Positions 32,926 to 42,294 of a stretch of DNA of 64,000 bases are shown here, in pieces. Every line of letters begins with the position of its first letter. The first letter of the stretch is position 1. Origin of the DNA: Bacteroidales bacterium UBA1733. GTDB lineage: Bacteria > Bacteroidota > Bacteroidia > Bacteroidales > UBA3663. The notes beneath the pieces are model-generated. The model was given only the letters and a program-made list of their open reading frames with translations, was not told the origin of the DNA and searched no databases. The translations under genes were made by a program, and so were the position numbers. The DNA is taken from NCBI GenBank assembly GCA_002315795.1, contig DCIF01000096.1:1-64000 (forward strand), given 5' to 3'.

Positions 32926-35685
32926 CTATCCGATTTGTTCTGCAAGCACCTTCATTAGTATAGGTACCACGATAGGCTTACCAAGATGATCATTCATTCC
33001 GACCTTTAGGGCATTCAGCTTATCTTCCTCAAATGCGTTGGCAGTCATAGCAACTATCGGGATGGAAGCCTTTGTCTTATCGCTCATGTTGCGTATGGTC
33101 TTCGTAGCCTCATAGCCGTCCATGTTTGGCATCTGGATATCCATGAGTATGATATCATAGTAGCCTGGTTCGGAGTCCGTCAACATCTTCACGCATTCCA
33201 CACCATCAGTGGCACGCTCCACCACGTACTCCACCTCTTCCAATATGGCAATAGCTATCTCAGCATTCAAATCGTTATCCTCTGCCATAAGTATGCGCTT
33301 GCCTTTAGTAGCTGTATAATCAATCTGCTCTTCCTTTATTGGTATCAGCGATGAAGCATCTGCCACTCGAAATGGTATGCTCGTGAAGAACGTAGTGCCC
33401 TTGCCTGATTCGCTCTCGACACGGATTGTGCCTCCCATCATCTCTATTAGATTCTTGACTATAGGCATACCCAGACCAGTGCCTTGGATATGCTTTTTGG
33501 TTGCTGCCTCATCGCGCGAGAAACTATCAAACAAGTGTGGCAGAAACTCCTTGCTTATGCCTATGCCCGTATCGGCTATCTCCGTCTCTATGACGATATG
33601 GTCCGGATCACAGCCTTTTACCTCCTTGATGCTTACCGTCACCTTACCGCCAGTAGGTGTGTACTTGTAAGCATTGGATATGAGATTGAGAAATATCTCG
33701 TTCATTTTTGTCTTATCACAATAGATGGCTTCAGTATGAGTGTCATTTGCGATCGAAAAATCAACACCCTTCTGTTCAAACAAGCCGCCATACAGAGTGC
33801 AGATGGCATTAGGCAAGTCCTTTGTCCATTCTGGTTGCTCATGGGCCTCAGCCTTTCCGCTCTCTATGCGTGCCAGTTCGAGCACATTATTGATGATTCC
33901 AAGCAGCAGATCGCTCGACATACGTACCTTCTTCAGATAGTCAAGTACGGCATCCTTATTCTGTATATTCTTCCGAATGAGATCGGTATATCCAATGATG
34001 GCATTCATCGGAGTACGTATATCGTGGCTCATATTGAAGAGGAATCGCGTCTTGGCCTCGTTGGCAGTCTCTGCCTTCCGATGCTCAATCACACTTCTCC
34101 TGTAGAGCAGTGAAATGACGATTGTGATGGCGAATAGGCTGACGAATATCAGCACCCAATGATCGCGTACGAAGTCGCTGATCGTAGGTGTGATGCGCAT
34201 ATCGGAGTGTTCGATGATCGATGTCTGTATGTCTGCATCATCCCACATGCGCATGAGTCGGTAGAGCGTGTAGTACAGTTCTTTGTTTTCCTTTTTTGTG
34301 GCAAAGGCATAGTTAAACACCATGCCCGTGGGTACGGTTTTCAGATTATAGTCGCGAATGTCCTCAGCCAGCACACCCATGCGATAGTTTGAAGCAAGCA
34401 ACAAGTCTGCCTCATCGTTAGCTATCCCTTTTAGGCAGTCTTTTGTAGAACTGTAATTGACAATCTGCCAGTTAGGATGATTGCGACGCAAGATCGATAG
34501 GTATGTAGGATTGTCAGAATTGATGGCCACACGCAGATTGGTATGAGGTTTGAATTTAAAGTCAGAGCGAACGATGGCCATCTCGACCGAATTGACGAGG
34601 GCATCAGTTATGATTAGGCCCTCTTGTTCTGCCTCCGACACACCCAGGTCAAGCGGGAATGCAACATCCACTTCTCCCCGCTTCATTGCCTCAAGTGCTT
34701 CGCGTATGGAGGTATAAGCCACAGCCTCAATATTGAAGTCAATGTTATCGAATGCATCCTTCGCAAGATTGATAAAGTCCTTGAGCAGACCATCTATTTC
34801 GCCTGTCTTTTTATCCTTGGCAGAGAATGGCATATAGTCGTCACGGTAGCCTATGCGTATGGTCTTATGATTGGCGAACCATCGTTTTTCACTATCAGGT
34901 ACCCTGCTTAGATGTTGGGCATTGGAGAAGTATTTCTCATACAGATTGTTGGTGTACAGAGGGCTTAGGTATCGCAACTGTGACATAGCCAAATCCAGTT
35001 CATTCTTGATGTCCATCCTATCCTTATTGATGGCAAAAAATACCTGTGTTGCACCAATCAGGAAGGCTGGATGCATTTCGCCACGGTTGACGGATGAAGG
35101 TATAACTACACCATCCAGTTTTCCAGATACGAGAGGTTCAGTGAGTCCTCCACCATTGAGTTCTGTATCTACTATTGTCAGTTGTACATCATTGTTGGCA
35201 GCCCATTGGCGCAGCATGCTATCCCCGATGCCTTTTCTCACCGTTCCCACACGCTTACCCGCCAGAGAAGCTATATTGCCCCGTCGTATTCTCTGATTAT
35301 TATCGAGAGTATAAATGTAATACTCATCTCGTCCCATCTCATGCTGAGAGAAGAGCATCTTCTTGATGCGCTCATCACTGACGGACACATTAGATAGCAG
35401 ATCTATCTCTCCGCGTTCCAGTTTCTGGAGCAGTTCCATCCAAGTGCCTTCCACATACTCATATTTCCACTTTGTTGATATCGCAATCTTCATTTGGTAC
35501 TCATACGCATATCCGGAGCGATATCCGAGACTATCCTTGTGACACAGTGGTGACTCGTACCATCCCACTCGCACCACCTTCTCCTGAGCATAGGCAGCAA
35601 CACCCTTCATCAGGCAGGTACACAGTAGTACCAGCATATAGAGCAAACGCAATGTTGATATAATATGTATTCTTGGTCTTAGCAT
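32926..35685 (-). CDS. Hybrid sensor histidine kinase with two periplasmic solute-binding domains (BvgS-like)
   Basis: A 919-aa one-protein two-component system. After a signal-anchor region (residues 1-34) come two periplasmic SBP_bac_3 domains: about 37-260, starting VVRVGWYESPLCHKDS, and about 270-490, starting KTIRIGYRDDYMPFS. A membrane helix WVLIFVSLFAITIVISLLY follows. The kinase domain has H554 in NMSHDIRTPMNAI, an ATPase with GTGLGMPIVKNL, and a receiver with Asp849 in LMDIQMPNMDG. No phosphotransfer domain or output regulator is nearby, so its target is unknown. The solute-binding domains suggest amino acids or similar small ligands. An ATG at 35739 is rejected; 35685 lies 32 bases after a weak promoter. 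Confidence 0.9.
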   Translation of the reverse strand: MLRPRIHIISTLRLLYMLVLLCTCLMKGVAAYAQEKVVRVGWYESPLCHKDSLGYRSGYAYEYQMKIAISTKWKYEYVEGTWMELLQKLERGEIDLLSNVSVSDERIKKMLFSQHEMGRDEYYIYTLDNNQRIRRGNIASLAGKRVGTVRKGIGDSMLRQWAANNDVQLTIVDTELNGGGLTEPLVSGKLDGVVIPSSVNRGEMHPAFLIGATQVFFAINKDRMDIKNELDLAMSQLRYLSPLYTNNLYEKYFSNAQHLSRVPDSEKRWFANHKTIRIGYRDDYMPFSAKDKKTGEIDGLLKDFINLAKDAFDNIDFNIEAVAYTSIREALEAMKRGEVDVAFPLDLGVSEAEQEGLIITDALVNSVEMAIVRSDFKFKPHTNLRVAINSDNPTYLSILRRNHPNWQIVNYSSTKDCLKGIANDEADLLLASNYRMGVLAEDIRDYNLKTVPTGMVFNYAFATKKENKELYYTLYRLMRMWDDADIQTSIIEHSDMRITPTISDFVRDHWVLIFVSLFAITIVISLLYRRSVIEHRKAETANEAKTRFLFNMSHDIRTPMNAIIGYTDLIRKNIQNKDAVLDYLKKVRMSSDLLLGIINNVLELARIESGKAEAHEQPEWTKDLPNAICTLYGGLFEQKGVDFSIANDTHTEAIYCDKTKMNEIFLNLISNAYKYTPTGGKVTVSIKEVKGCDPDHIVIETEIADTGIGISKEFLPHLFDSFSRDEAATKKHIQGTGLGMPIVKNLIEMMGGTIRVESESGKGTTFFTSIPFRVADASSLIPIKEEQIDYTATKGKRILMAEDNDLNAEIAIAILEEVEYVVERATDGVECVKMLTDSEPGYYDIILMDIQMPNMDGYEATKTIRNMSDKTKASIPIVAMTANAFEEDKLNALKVGMNDHLGKPIVVPILMKVLAEQIG

Positions 35686-35716
35686 GATTATAAGGATATT
35701 AAAAATATTTGCGCCG

Positions 35717-35743
35717 TAAAGGTACAAAATATTTATCAAACAA
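35717..35743 (-). promoter_or_regulatory. Weak promoter of the hybrid kinase gene
   Basis: TACCTTTA on the minus strand (35717-35724) differs from TAnnTTTG in one base, and TTG at 35741-35743 gives a 16-base spacer. Confidence 0.4.
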
Positions 35744-35820
35744 TCCTAACCTTTTCTCTTTTTTTTATTTCTATCCCCTTACATATCATACTATGTGCCT
35801 CCATGTGTATTAAATATAAC

Positions 35821-35935
35821 CCTTGCAACGACATTACAATGTCCTTGCAAGAAGAAGGCAATGTCGTTGCAAGAAGAAAGCAAAGTCGTTGCAAGGACTT
35901 CACAAAGTTCTTGCAACGACTTTATCATATATTCG
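35821..35935. repeat. TTGCAA-core word cluster
   Basis: Five copies of the core TTGCAA occur within about 115 bases in alternating orientations, flanked by GTC, ACGAC and AAGAAGAAG words, for example CTTGCAACGACATT, GTCCTTGCAAGAAG and GTCGTTGCAAGAAG. It sits between the hybrid kinase and the next minus-strand gene. The organisation resembles the CACAGC cluster near 5.7 kb. Confidence 0.75.
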
Positions 35936-35954
35936 GAGGAAGGGGGAAATGTGG

Positions 35955-37649
35955 TTATTTCACATATTTCTCCATGAGTTCCTTGGCTGGCTCGTCACCC
36001 AGGTCGATGGCTTTCTGCAGGTTCTGCTTACCAAGGGCAGTATCACCTTTCTGTACCTGTGCGTAGCCCATGATGCGATAGGCATCAGGCAGTTGATCAT
36101 TGAGGCTAAGAGCCTGTTTACATGCTTCGATACAGTCGTCAGTCTGACCGAAACGGAGTGTCATACCTGCCTTCTCGATGTAGTAGAGAGGTTTGTTGGG
36201 TGCCATACTGATGGCGCTGATGATGTCCTCAAGTGCCTGCTGGTACATGTGAGCTTCCATCTCGATGAGACTTCGGTCGTAGTAGAACACATCTGAGACC
36301 TTGCTATTGACAAGGTAGGCATACTGGTTGTAGTCAGCTACGGCTGGACGATACTTTCCTGCACGAGCGTAGAGTTGGCCACGGCGCAGGACATAATTAG
36401 CAGCCTCACCCGGCAATGGGGTAGCAAAACATGCGATAGCGCTATCCATTTCTGTGATGATATCAGCGATGGAATCGCCCCGAGACTCTTTGTTTACGCT
36501 TATGGCATAGTGGAATGCTGGATTCTTCGCTGTCTCATTCAAAGCATCATAGATGGCGATAGCACCGTCGAAATCCTTCTTGCCTGAGAGGAGCAGCGCC
36601 TTCTGAGTCTTGTAGTTGGTCTGTGCATCAGCATCGGTCTGTAGTTCGATAGCCTTGTCTATATACTGTAGGGCAAGATCATAAGTCCACTTTTCGTATG
36701 GAGGCTGAGGAGCATAAGTGAGTTTGTTGTAGATGCTCAAAGCTATGTTGTAATTGGCTGATGCCTTGTCGTCTGAGAGGTCGAGATACTTCATAAGGTC
36801 ATCATTTGCCTCGTCGAAACGGCCGAGGTCTATAAGCGGTGTACTGCGGCGGTAGTATGCTTCTGCACTTTGAGGATAGGCTGCGACGAAGCGATCCATG
36901 ATGTCTATGTACTCAGCATTGCCGGCAGTACGTGACTTGAAGTAGGCATAGACGAGTGTCTCCTCGAGTGTGTCAGGCAGACCCTTCGGTATGTTGATGC
37001 TCTCGAGAGCGAGTGATGCGGACTTAGTGCTTATGGCCTTAATAGTCAATTCATCGCGAAAACGGATGTCGAGACCGTAGCTCTTACCTCCTGCTGCAGG
37101 CTGAAGAATGCCGATGAGTTCGCCGTTGGCATTGAAGAGAGGCGATCCGACGTACGCTTCACCCATATCGGTTGAGAAGGTATAGTATGAATACTTATCA
37201 AGGATTGGGGATGAGGATTCGACCGTCGATGCTGGACAGGATCCCTGTTTCTGCTTAGCATAGTTGAGAGCGTAGACTGTACCTGCCTCTGATACCACCG
37301 ATGCTGAAGGGGTGAGGGTTGCATTACCCTTTGTGTTGACGCGGAAGCGAACAACGGAGTATGTGTCGTCAGCTCCCAGGATGCAATCGACGTCGGCCTG
37401 CTTGCCGTTCATATCGATTACGATGGCCTTGCATGCATTCTTAAATAAGGTATAATCAGCGATGGCTTCGCCGTTATCACCTATGTAAAATGCGGTGCCA
37501 CTGTGGAGGAGATCACCGTTCTTGTCGTAGGTGTTGAGGGATATGATGGCTTTCTGTGCCTTGGAGGCAAACTTCGGTGCTGGCTGAAGTTGAGCGAAGG
37601 CGACTATGGCAATTGTTATTGTAATGAGAGTAGAAAGGATACGTTTCAT
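35955..37649 (-). CDS. Exported degenerate trypsin-like domain fused to TPR repeats
   Basis: A 564-aa protein with signal peptide MKRILSTLITITIAIVAFAQ. Residues about 30-215 look like a trypsin-type fold: the strand HSGTAFYIGDNGEAIADYTLF sits where active members read TAFxxxxxGxxxTNxHV, so the catalytic His is missing. ADDTYSVVRF could hold the Asp, and VGSPLFNANGELIGI keeps the Ser region (usual GNSGGPL) in altered form. TPR repeats fill the rest (AYYRRSTPLIDLGRFDEAND and later units). It is likely a non-catalytic periplasmic scaffold. It lies just downstream of recN on the minus strand. Confidence 0.75.
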   Translation of the reverse strand: MKRILSTLITITIAIVAFAQLQPAPKFASKAQKAIISLNTYDKNGDLLHSGTAFYIGDNGEAIADYTLFKNACKAIVIDMNGKQADVDCILGADDTYSVVRFRVNTKGNATLTPSASVVSEAGTVYALNYAKQKQGSCPASTVESSSPILDKYSYYTFSTDMGEAYVGSPLFNANGELIGILQPAAGGKSYGLDIRFRDELTIKAISTKSASLALESINIPKGLPDTLEETLVYAYFKSRTAGNAEYIDIMDRFVAAYPQSAEAYYRRSTPLIDLGRFDEANDDLMKYLDLSDDKASANYNIALSIYNKLTYAPQPPYEKWTYDLALQYIDKAIELQTDADAQTNYKTQKALLLSGKKDFDGAIAIYDALNETAKNPAFHYAISVNKESRGDSIADIITEMDSAIACFATPLPGEAANYVLRRGQLYARAGKYRPAVADYNQYAYLVNSKVSDVFYYDRSLIEMEAHMYQQALEDIISAISMAPNKPLYYIEKAGMTLRFGQTDDCIEACKQALSLNDQLPDAYRIMGYAQVQKGDTALGKQNLQKAIDLGDEPAKELMEKYVK

Positions 37650-37710
37650 GTTGGTTGATGCGTTGATGGGTTGAAAAAGCTTTTTCGAAGCGGTTGATGC
37701 GTTGAGATGT

Positions 37711-39378
37711 TTATAGATTCAATAATGATTTGGCATTGTCGAGAGCTGCTTTGGTGAGGTTCTCGCCGCTGAGCATGTGGGCTATCTCCTCGATGCGCTC
37801 GTGGGTGGTGAGTTGGACAATATTGCTGACGGTCGACTCTTCGTTGTCTTGCTTATATACCTTATAATGTGTTGAGCCGAGGGCGGCAATTTGTGGTAGG
37901 TGAGTGATGGAGATGACCTGACGATCCTGTCCTCCCATTTCATGCATGATTCTTGCCATCTTCTCGGCTATGCTACCACTGACTCCGGTATCGATTTCAT
38001 CGAAGATAATGGTTGGTAACTGGACAGCTCCGGCAATCATGGCCTTGAGAGCAAGCATGACTCGTGCGATCTCACCGCCTGATGCCACCTGACTAACGTC
38101 GCAAAGTGGAGCATTCTTGTTGGCCGAAAACATGAACGATATGCGGTCTAGGCCTTTTGATGATAGTTTTTCTTCGGTGAAATGGACGTCAAACTGTACA
38201 TTTGGCATCCCAAGTGGGATAAGGCGGCTGACCATCTCACTGTTGACCTTCTCTGCAGCCTGCTTACGAAAGGCGCTGAGTTCTTCAGCAAGTGCATACA
38301 CCTTGTCGTACTGACTCTCGCACTTACGTGATAGTTCCTCGATGAGTTCATCGGAATTATCGATGAGAAGTAGTTTGTGTTCAAGTTTTGACTGGATGTC
38401 AAGAAGATCCTGAACGGTGCTGACCGAGTGCTTCTTTTGAAGCGAGTATATAGTGCTCAGACGACTGTCGACATAGTCAAGACGTTCGGGATTGAACTCT
38501 ATATTTTCAGCCGACGATTCGATTTCATCGGCGATATCCTTCAGATCAATGTAACATGAATCAAGACGCAGGAGTAGTTCTTCTGACTGAGAGTAGACAT
38601 TGGAGATGGACTGCAGTGAGTGCATGCATGCCTTAACAAGCTGAAGAGTGTCGGCATTGCGGTCGTCATCACTACGTAGCTGTCCGAGCGACTGGTAAAG
38701 GCCAGACTTGATGTCCTCAGCATGTGAAAGCATCTCCGCTTCAGCTTCCAGCAGTTCCTGCTCGTCAGGATTCAAAGCTGCATCAGCCAATTGATTTACT
38801 TGATATCGAATGAACTCCTCATCCTGGCGGCTGGTCTCAGCGTCATCCTTGGCCTGCTGGAGCTGTGCTAGGAGGTCGCGGTAGAGAAGGTACTCCTTAT
38901 TATATATAGATAGGCGGTCAGAATTCTGCGCTATGGTGTCGAGGATGTTCATTTGGAAATCCTCCTTGCCCAAGAGAAGGTTCTTGTGCTGTGAATGTAT
39001 GTCAATAAGGTGTTCGCCGACCTCCTTGAGTTGCGATAGGGAGGCAGGCGTATCGTTGATGAACGCACGGCTCTTGCCTGCACTGGTCAGTTCACGGCGT
39101 ATGATGCATTCTGCACCGTCGAAGTCGAGTTCATTGTCCTTGAAAAAACTATCCAACCCGTATTGTGAGACGTCAAACGTAGCCTCCACAATGCATCTGC
39201 CAGCTCCAGCCTTGATGGATTTGGAGTCGGCACGTGCACCAAGCAAGAGTCCGATAGCACCGAGGATAATGGACTTGCCCGCTCCCGTCTCACCAGTGAT
39301 GACGGAGAACCCCGAGTGCATATCGATGTCGAGATGCTCTATGAGTGCATAGTTTTCTATATGTAAGTTCTTGATCAT
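37711..39378 (-). CDS. recN: DNA repair protein RecN
   Basis: An SMC-like ATPase that acts early in double-strand-break repair. The 555-aa protein has Walker A GETGAGKS at residues 29-36, a long coiled-coil middle, and an ABC signature ASGGEIARVMLALK. Walker B follows as TIIFDEIDTGVSGS. Its start overlaps the DUF4835 stop by 4 bases. It belongs to the compact minus-strand set dnaN-exonuclease-coaBC-DUF4835-recN. Confidence 0.95.
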   Translation of the reverse strand: MIKNLHIENYALIEHLDIDMHSGFSVITGETGAGKSIILGAIGLLLGARADSKSIKAGAGRCIVEATFDVSQYGLDSFFKDNELDFDGAECIIRRELTSAGKSRAFINDTPASLSQLKEVGEHLIDIHSQHKNLLLGKEDFQMNILDTIAQNSDRLSIYNKEYLLYRDLLAQLQQAKDDAETSRQDEEFIRYQVNQLADAALNPDEQELLEAEAEMLSHAEDIKSGLYQSLGQLRSDDDRNADTLQLVKACMHSLQSISNVYSQSEELLLRLDSCYIDLKDIADEIESSAENIEFNPERLDYVDSRLSTIYSLQKKHSVSTVQDLLDIQSKLEHKLLLIDNSDELIEELSRKCESQYDKVYALAEELSAFRKQAAEKVNSEMVSRLIPLGMPNVQFDVHFTEEKLSSKGLDRISFMFSANKNAPLCDVSQVASGGEIARVMLALKAMIAGAVQLPTIIFDEIDTGVSGSIAEKMARIMHEMGGQDRQVISITHLPQIAALGSTHYKVYKQDNEESTVSNIVQLTTHERIEEIAHMLSGENLTKAALDNAKSLLNL

Positions 39379-40280
39379 TTCTTTATCTTATTCCAATAGT
39401 TGTTCTGTGCAGCATTGATGTTGCTGAGCACTTCGACGACACTTTCCTTTTCCTTATCGGTGCCGTGACCACTATATATGCTGATGAGTTCGTCACGCTT
39501 GAACTCGGTAAATATCTGAGGCAGGAGCGAGAGAGGTTTGTTGTGGTGAGCCTCACCAAGCATTTGTATGGCCTCGGTGACTGCTGAACGCCCACGATCT
39601 ACATTATTGCTCATCTCATCAAGTCCTTCTCGGTAGAACTTGCTCTGCAACCTACGGAGCGGTTCCATCGATGATTCCATATAGTCATTGATGATGGCAT
39701 GACGATTGCGACTATCGTCAAAAGCTCGCCATCCCGTGCCACCGATAGACTGGGCATTGTTGCAGATATTCTCTGCTTGCCGGAGGATTTCAGTGCCACC
39801 CAATGGAGCGAACGAATCGAGGTCCATACCTATGAAGAGGTATGCATAGTAGGCCAGCATGGCTGTGAGATTGTTGTCGAGATTATTCTCATTGAACTCA
39901 AGTGGATCAAACTCCTTGTAGTCAAACTCGAACTGTGTATCACGGTTGGAGAACAGCGTTGATACATAGGCCGAGTTGTAGGTCGGACGGCTAAGTACAT
40001 AAAGCAGTTCGCAGGTGAAATGGTTGCTTGCCACGTCATACTTCTTGACCGTGATGTTGAATGAACAGTCGATCTTCTCCTCCTTCTGGAACTGAAGATC
40101 AGTCCATTGGGTACGGTTAAGGAATTCGGCAATAGCAGTTTCGAGTGTAGTGAATACGGATGTGCTTGTACCTTGAATCTGCGAGAAGTTGACCTTCACG
40201 GTAGCATTAAGCTCCTGAGCTTCGGACGTAAGTGAGGCAAGGAGAGCAATGATGAGAAGAATGTGACGTAAAGGCTTCAT
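39375..40280 (-). CDS. DUF4835 family protein (PorD-type)
   Basis: A 301-aa exported protein with an N-terminal signal MKPLRHILLIIALLASLTSEAQ. The conserved body includes FLNRTQWTDLQFQKEEKI, RPTYNSAYVSTLFSNRDT and a LAYYAYLFIGMDLDSFAPLGG segment, matching DUF4835. Databases sometimes label this family PorD, a type IX secretion component. I recall that assignment but cannot test it here. It is wedged between coaBC and recN with overlaps at both ends. Confidence 0.82.
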   Translation of the reverse strand: MKPLRHILLIIALLASLTSEAQELNATVKVNFSQIQGTSTSVFTTLETAIAEFLNRTQWTDLQFQKEEKIDCSFNITVKKYDVASNHFTCELLYVLSRPTYNSAYVSTLFSNRDTQFEFDYKEFDPLEFNENNLDNNLTAMLAYYAYLFIGMDLDSFAPLGGTEILRQAENICNNAQSIGGTGWRAFDDSRNRHAIINDYMESSMEPLRRLQSKFYREGLDEMSNNVDRGRSAVTEAIQMLGEAHHNKPLSLLPQIFTEFKRDELISIYSGHGTDKEKESVVEVLSNINAAQNNYWNKIKK

Positions 40281-41491
40281 TATGACATTAAGGATTGAAG
40301 TTTGTCGACTATGTCAGCAGCTACCTCATCCTTTGGTTTTAACGGATAGGTCTGCTTGCCATCGGCAGTGATGATTGTGATCTTGTTGGTGTCGGTACGG
40401 AAGCCAGCACCCTTGTCGTTGAGCGAATTGAGTACGATGAAGTCGAAGTTCTTCTTCTGAAGCTTACCCTGTGCATTCGTCTCCTCGTCGTTGGTCTCAA
40501 GGGCAAAACCAGCAAGTATCTGTTCTGAAGTCTTGATCTCTCCAAGCGACTTAGCTATATCCGGATTGGGCTTGAGGCGTATGACCATATCCTCGCCAGT
40601 GCGTTTGATCTTCTGACCAGCCACTGTCTCGGGAGCGAAGTCGGCCACTGCAGCACATAGTATGGCAGCATCCATCTGAGGGTATAGACTCATGCAAGCC
40701 TCGTACATCTGCTGAGCCGACTCTACGTCGGTCCGGTGTATGTTTGGGTATGGTGCGATGGTGGCTGATACCGGACCACAGACCAACTGCACGTCTGCTC
40801 CTCGCTTAGCACACTGTGCAGCAAGTGCCAGTCCCATCTTGCCCGATGAGTAGTTGCCGATGAAGCGAACGGGATCAATCTTCTCGTATGTAGGACCTGC
40901 GGTGATAAGTACCTTCTTGCCCTGCATCAAAGAGGAAGGATTGGTGTCCTGTGCAAAGAACGTTTCGAGTTGAGCAACTATATTTTCCGGTTCTTCCATA
41001 CGTCCCTTGCCTTCGAGCTTAGAAGCAAGAAAACCTGTGCCAGGTTCGATGATATGATTACCGTAGGATTGTAGAGTGCGGAGATTTTGTTGAGTAGAAG
41101 GATGAGCATACATGTCAAGATCCATGGCTGGAGCAACAAACACCGGAGCTTTCATACTCAGGTAGGTAGTTATGAGCATGTTGTCAGCAATGCCGTTTGC
41201 CATCTTGCCGATAGTGCTTGCGGTAGCAGGAGCTATGAGCATGGCATCAGCCCAAAGACCAAGGTCGACGTGTGAATGCCATGTGCCGTCTCTCTGTGAG
41301 AAGAACTCGCTGATGACAGGTTTGCTGGTCAATGCAGAGAGGGTGATGGGAGTGATGAACTCCTTACCTGCAGGTGTGATGACGACCTGAACCTCAGCTC
41401 CTTTCTTAATGAGATGGCGGATGATGAGGCATGACTTATAGGCAGCTATACTACCTGTGATGCCAAGCACGATTTTCTTTCCTTTTAACAT
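40280..41491 (-). CDS. coaBC: Bifunctional phosphopantothenoylcysteine decarboxylase/synthetase
   Basis: Two consecutive steps of coenzyme A synthesis: couples 4'-phosphopantothenate to cysteine with CTP (CoaB half) and decarboxylates it (CoaC half). The 403-aa protein starts with the flavin-binding CoaC domain (GKKIVLGITGSIAAYKSC, then the active-site run HVDLGLWADAM and PAMDLDMYAHPSTQQN). CoaB follows from about residue 190 (VLITAGPTYEKIDPVRFIGN, SSGKMGLALA). A GTG at 41500 in frame could also start it; I prefer the ATG at 41491. It overlaps DUF4835 by one base. Confidence 0.94.
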   Translation of the reverse strand: MLKGKKIVLGITGSIAAYKSCLIIRHLIKKGAEVQVVITPAGKEFITPITLSALTSKPVISEFFSQRDGTWHSHVDLGLWADAMLIAPATASTIGKMANGIADNMLITTYLSMKAPVFVAPAMDLDMYAHPSTQQNLRTLQSYGNHIIEPGTGFLASKLEGKGRMEEPENIVAQLETFFAQDTNPSSLMQGKKVLITAGPTYEKIDPVRFIGNYSSGKMGLALAAQCAKRGADVQLVCGPVSATIAPYPNIHRTDVESAQQMYEACMSLYPQMDAAILCAAVADFAPETVAGQKIKRTGEDMVIRLKPNPDIAKSLGEIKTSEQILAGFALETNDEETNAQGKLQKKNFDFIVLNSLNDKGAGFRTDTNKITIITADGKQTYPLKPKDEVAADIVDKLQSLMS

Positions 41492-41508
41492 TGATTGCAC
41501 TCTGTGGT

Positions 41509-42279
41509 TTACTTCATTTTGGACTGCAGGTATACCTTGGTAAGAACCTGCTTAGTGTTGAGTGAGAAATCACTCTGCTGCATCCAGCTATAGTAACCAG
41601 GATCACGACGCAGAGTTTCTATGAGAGGTTTGCCTTTGTACTTACCGAAGTTGATGATAATCTCGTTATTGTCATCAAAGACAAAGCGGCCGGCAAAGTC
41701 GACGTTCTTGTTCATGCGTGAATAGTCGGCCAGGAATTCAACATCGTTCTGGAGATCGGAAGGGTAGCGATCGAGCTGGGCTTCAAGCACTTCGAGGGTG
41801 GCACGGGTGTCAGCGAGGGCTGAGTGTGCATTCTCCAGGTCCTTATTGCAGTAGTACTTGTAGGCCGCAATAAGTGTACGGCGCTCCAGCTTGTGGTAGA
41901 TATTCTGTACGTCGACCATCTTACGCTTGGAAAGGTCGATATCGATGCCTGCACGTAGAAACTCCTCCACTAGCAGTGGGATGTCAAAACGGTTAGAATT
42001 GAAGCCAGCAAGATCAGCACCATCGAACACTTGTCGAAGATCGACTGCAATGTCGGCAAACGTAGGGCAGTCCTGCACATCCTCATCATAGATGCCGTGA
42101 ACCTGCGAGGCACCCTCCGGGATATGCATCTCCGGGTTCAGGCGCATGGACTTTGATTCTTCATTGCCATTTGGAAAAACTTTGATGTAGCAAAGTTCCA
42201 CTATGCGGTCCTTTGCTACATCAATTCCTGTGGTCTCCAAATCAAAGAATATAATTGGATTCTTAAGATTGAGTTTCAT
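41509..42279 (-). CDS. DnaQ-like 3'-5' exonuclease
   Basis: A DEDDh exonuclease of 256 aa, similar to the proofreading epsilon subunit of DNA polymerase III. D13 and E15 lie in FFDLETTG. The third Asp is in FNSNRFDIPLL and the His/Asp pair in AHSALADT. It sits between dnaN and coaBC, and proximity to the clamp gene supports a role in replication or repair. A C-terminal region of about 80 residues beyond the nuclease fold has no recognised motif. Confidence 0.88.
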   Translation of the reverse strand: MKLNLKNPIIFFDLETTGIDVAKDRIVELCYIKVFPNGNEESKSMRLNPEMHIPEGASQVHGIYDEDVQDCPTFADIAVDLRQVFDGADLAGFNSNRFDIPLLVEEFLRAGIDIDLSKRKMVDVQNIYHKLERRTLIAAYKYYCNKDLENAHSALADTRATLEVLEAQLDRYPSDLQNDVEFLADYSRMNKNVDFAGRFVFDDNNEIIINFGKYKGKPLIETLRRDPGYYSWMQQSDFSLNTKQVLTKVYLQSKMK

Positions 42280-42294
42280 TCTTTTATTATCTTT

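Noticed and set aside
35821..35935. Possible CRISPR array or iteron origin
   Set aside because: Word spacing is irregular, orientations alternate, and there are no spacers of even length, cas genes or replication gene adjacent.
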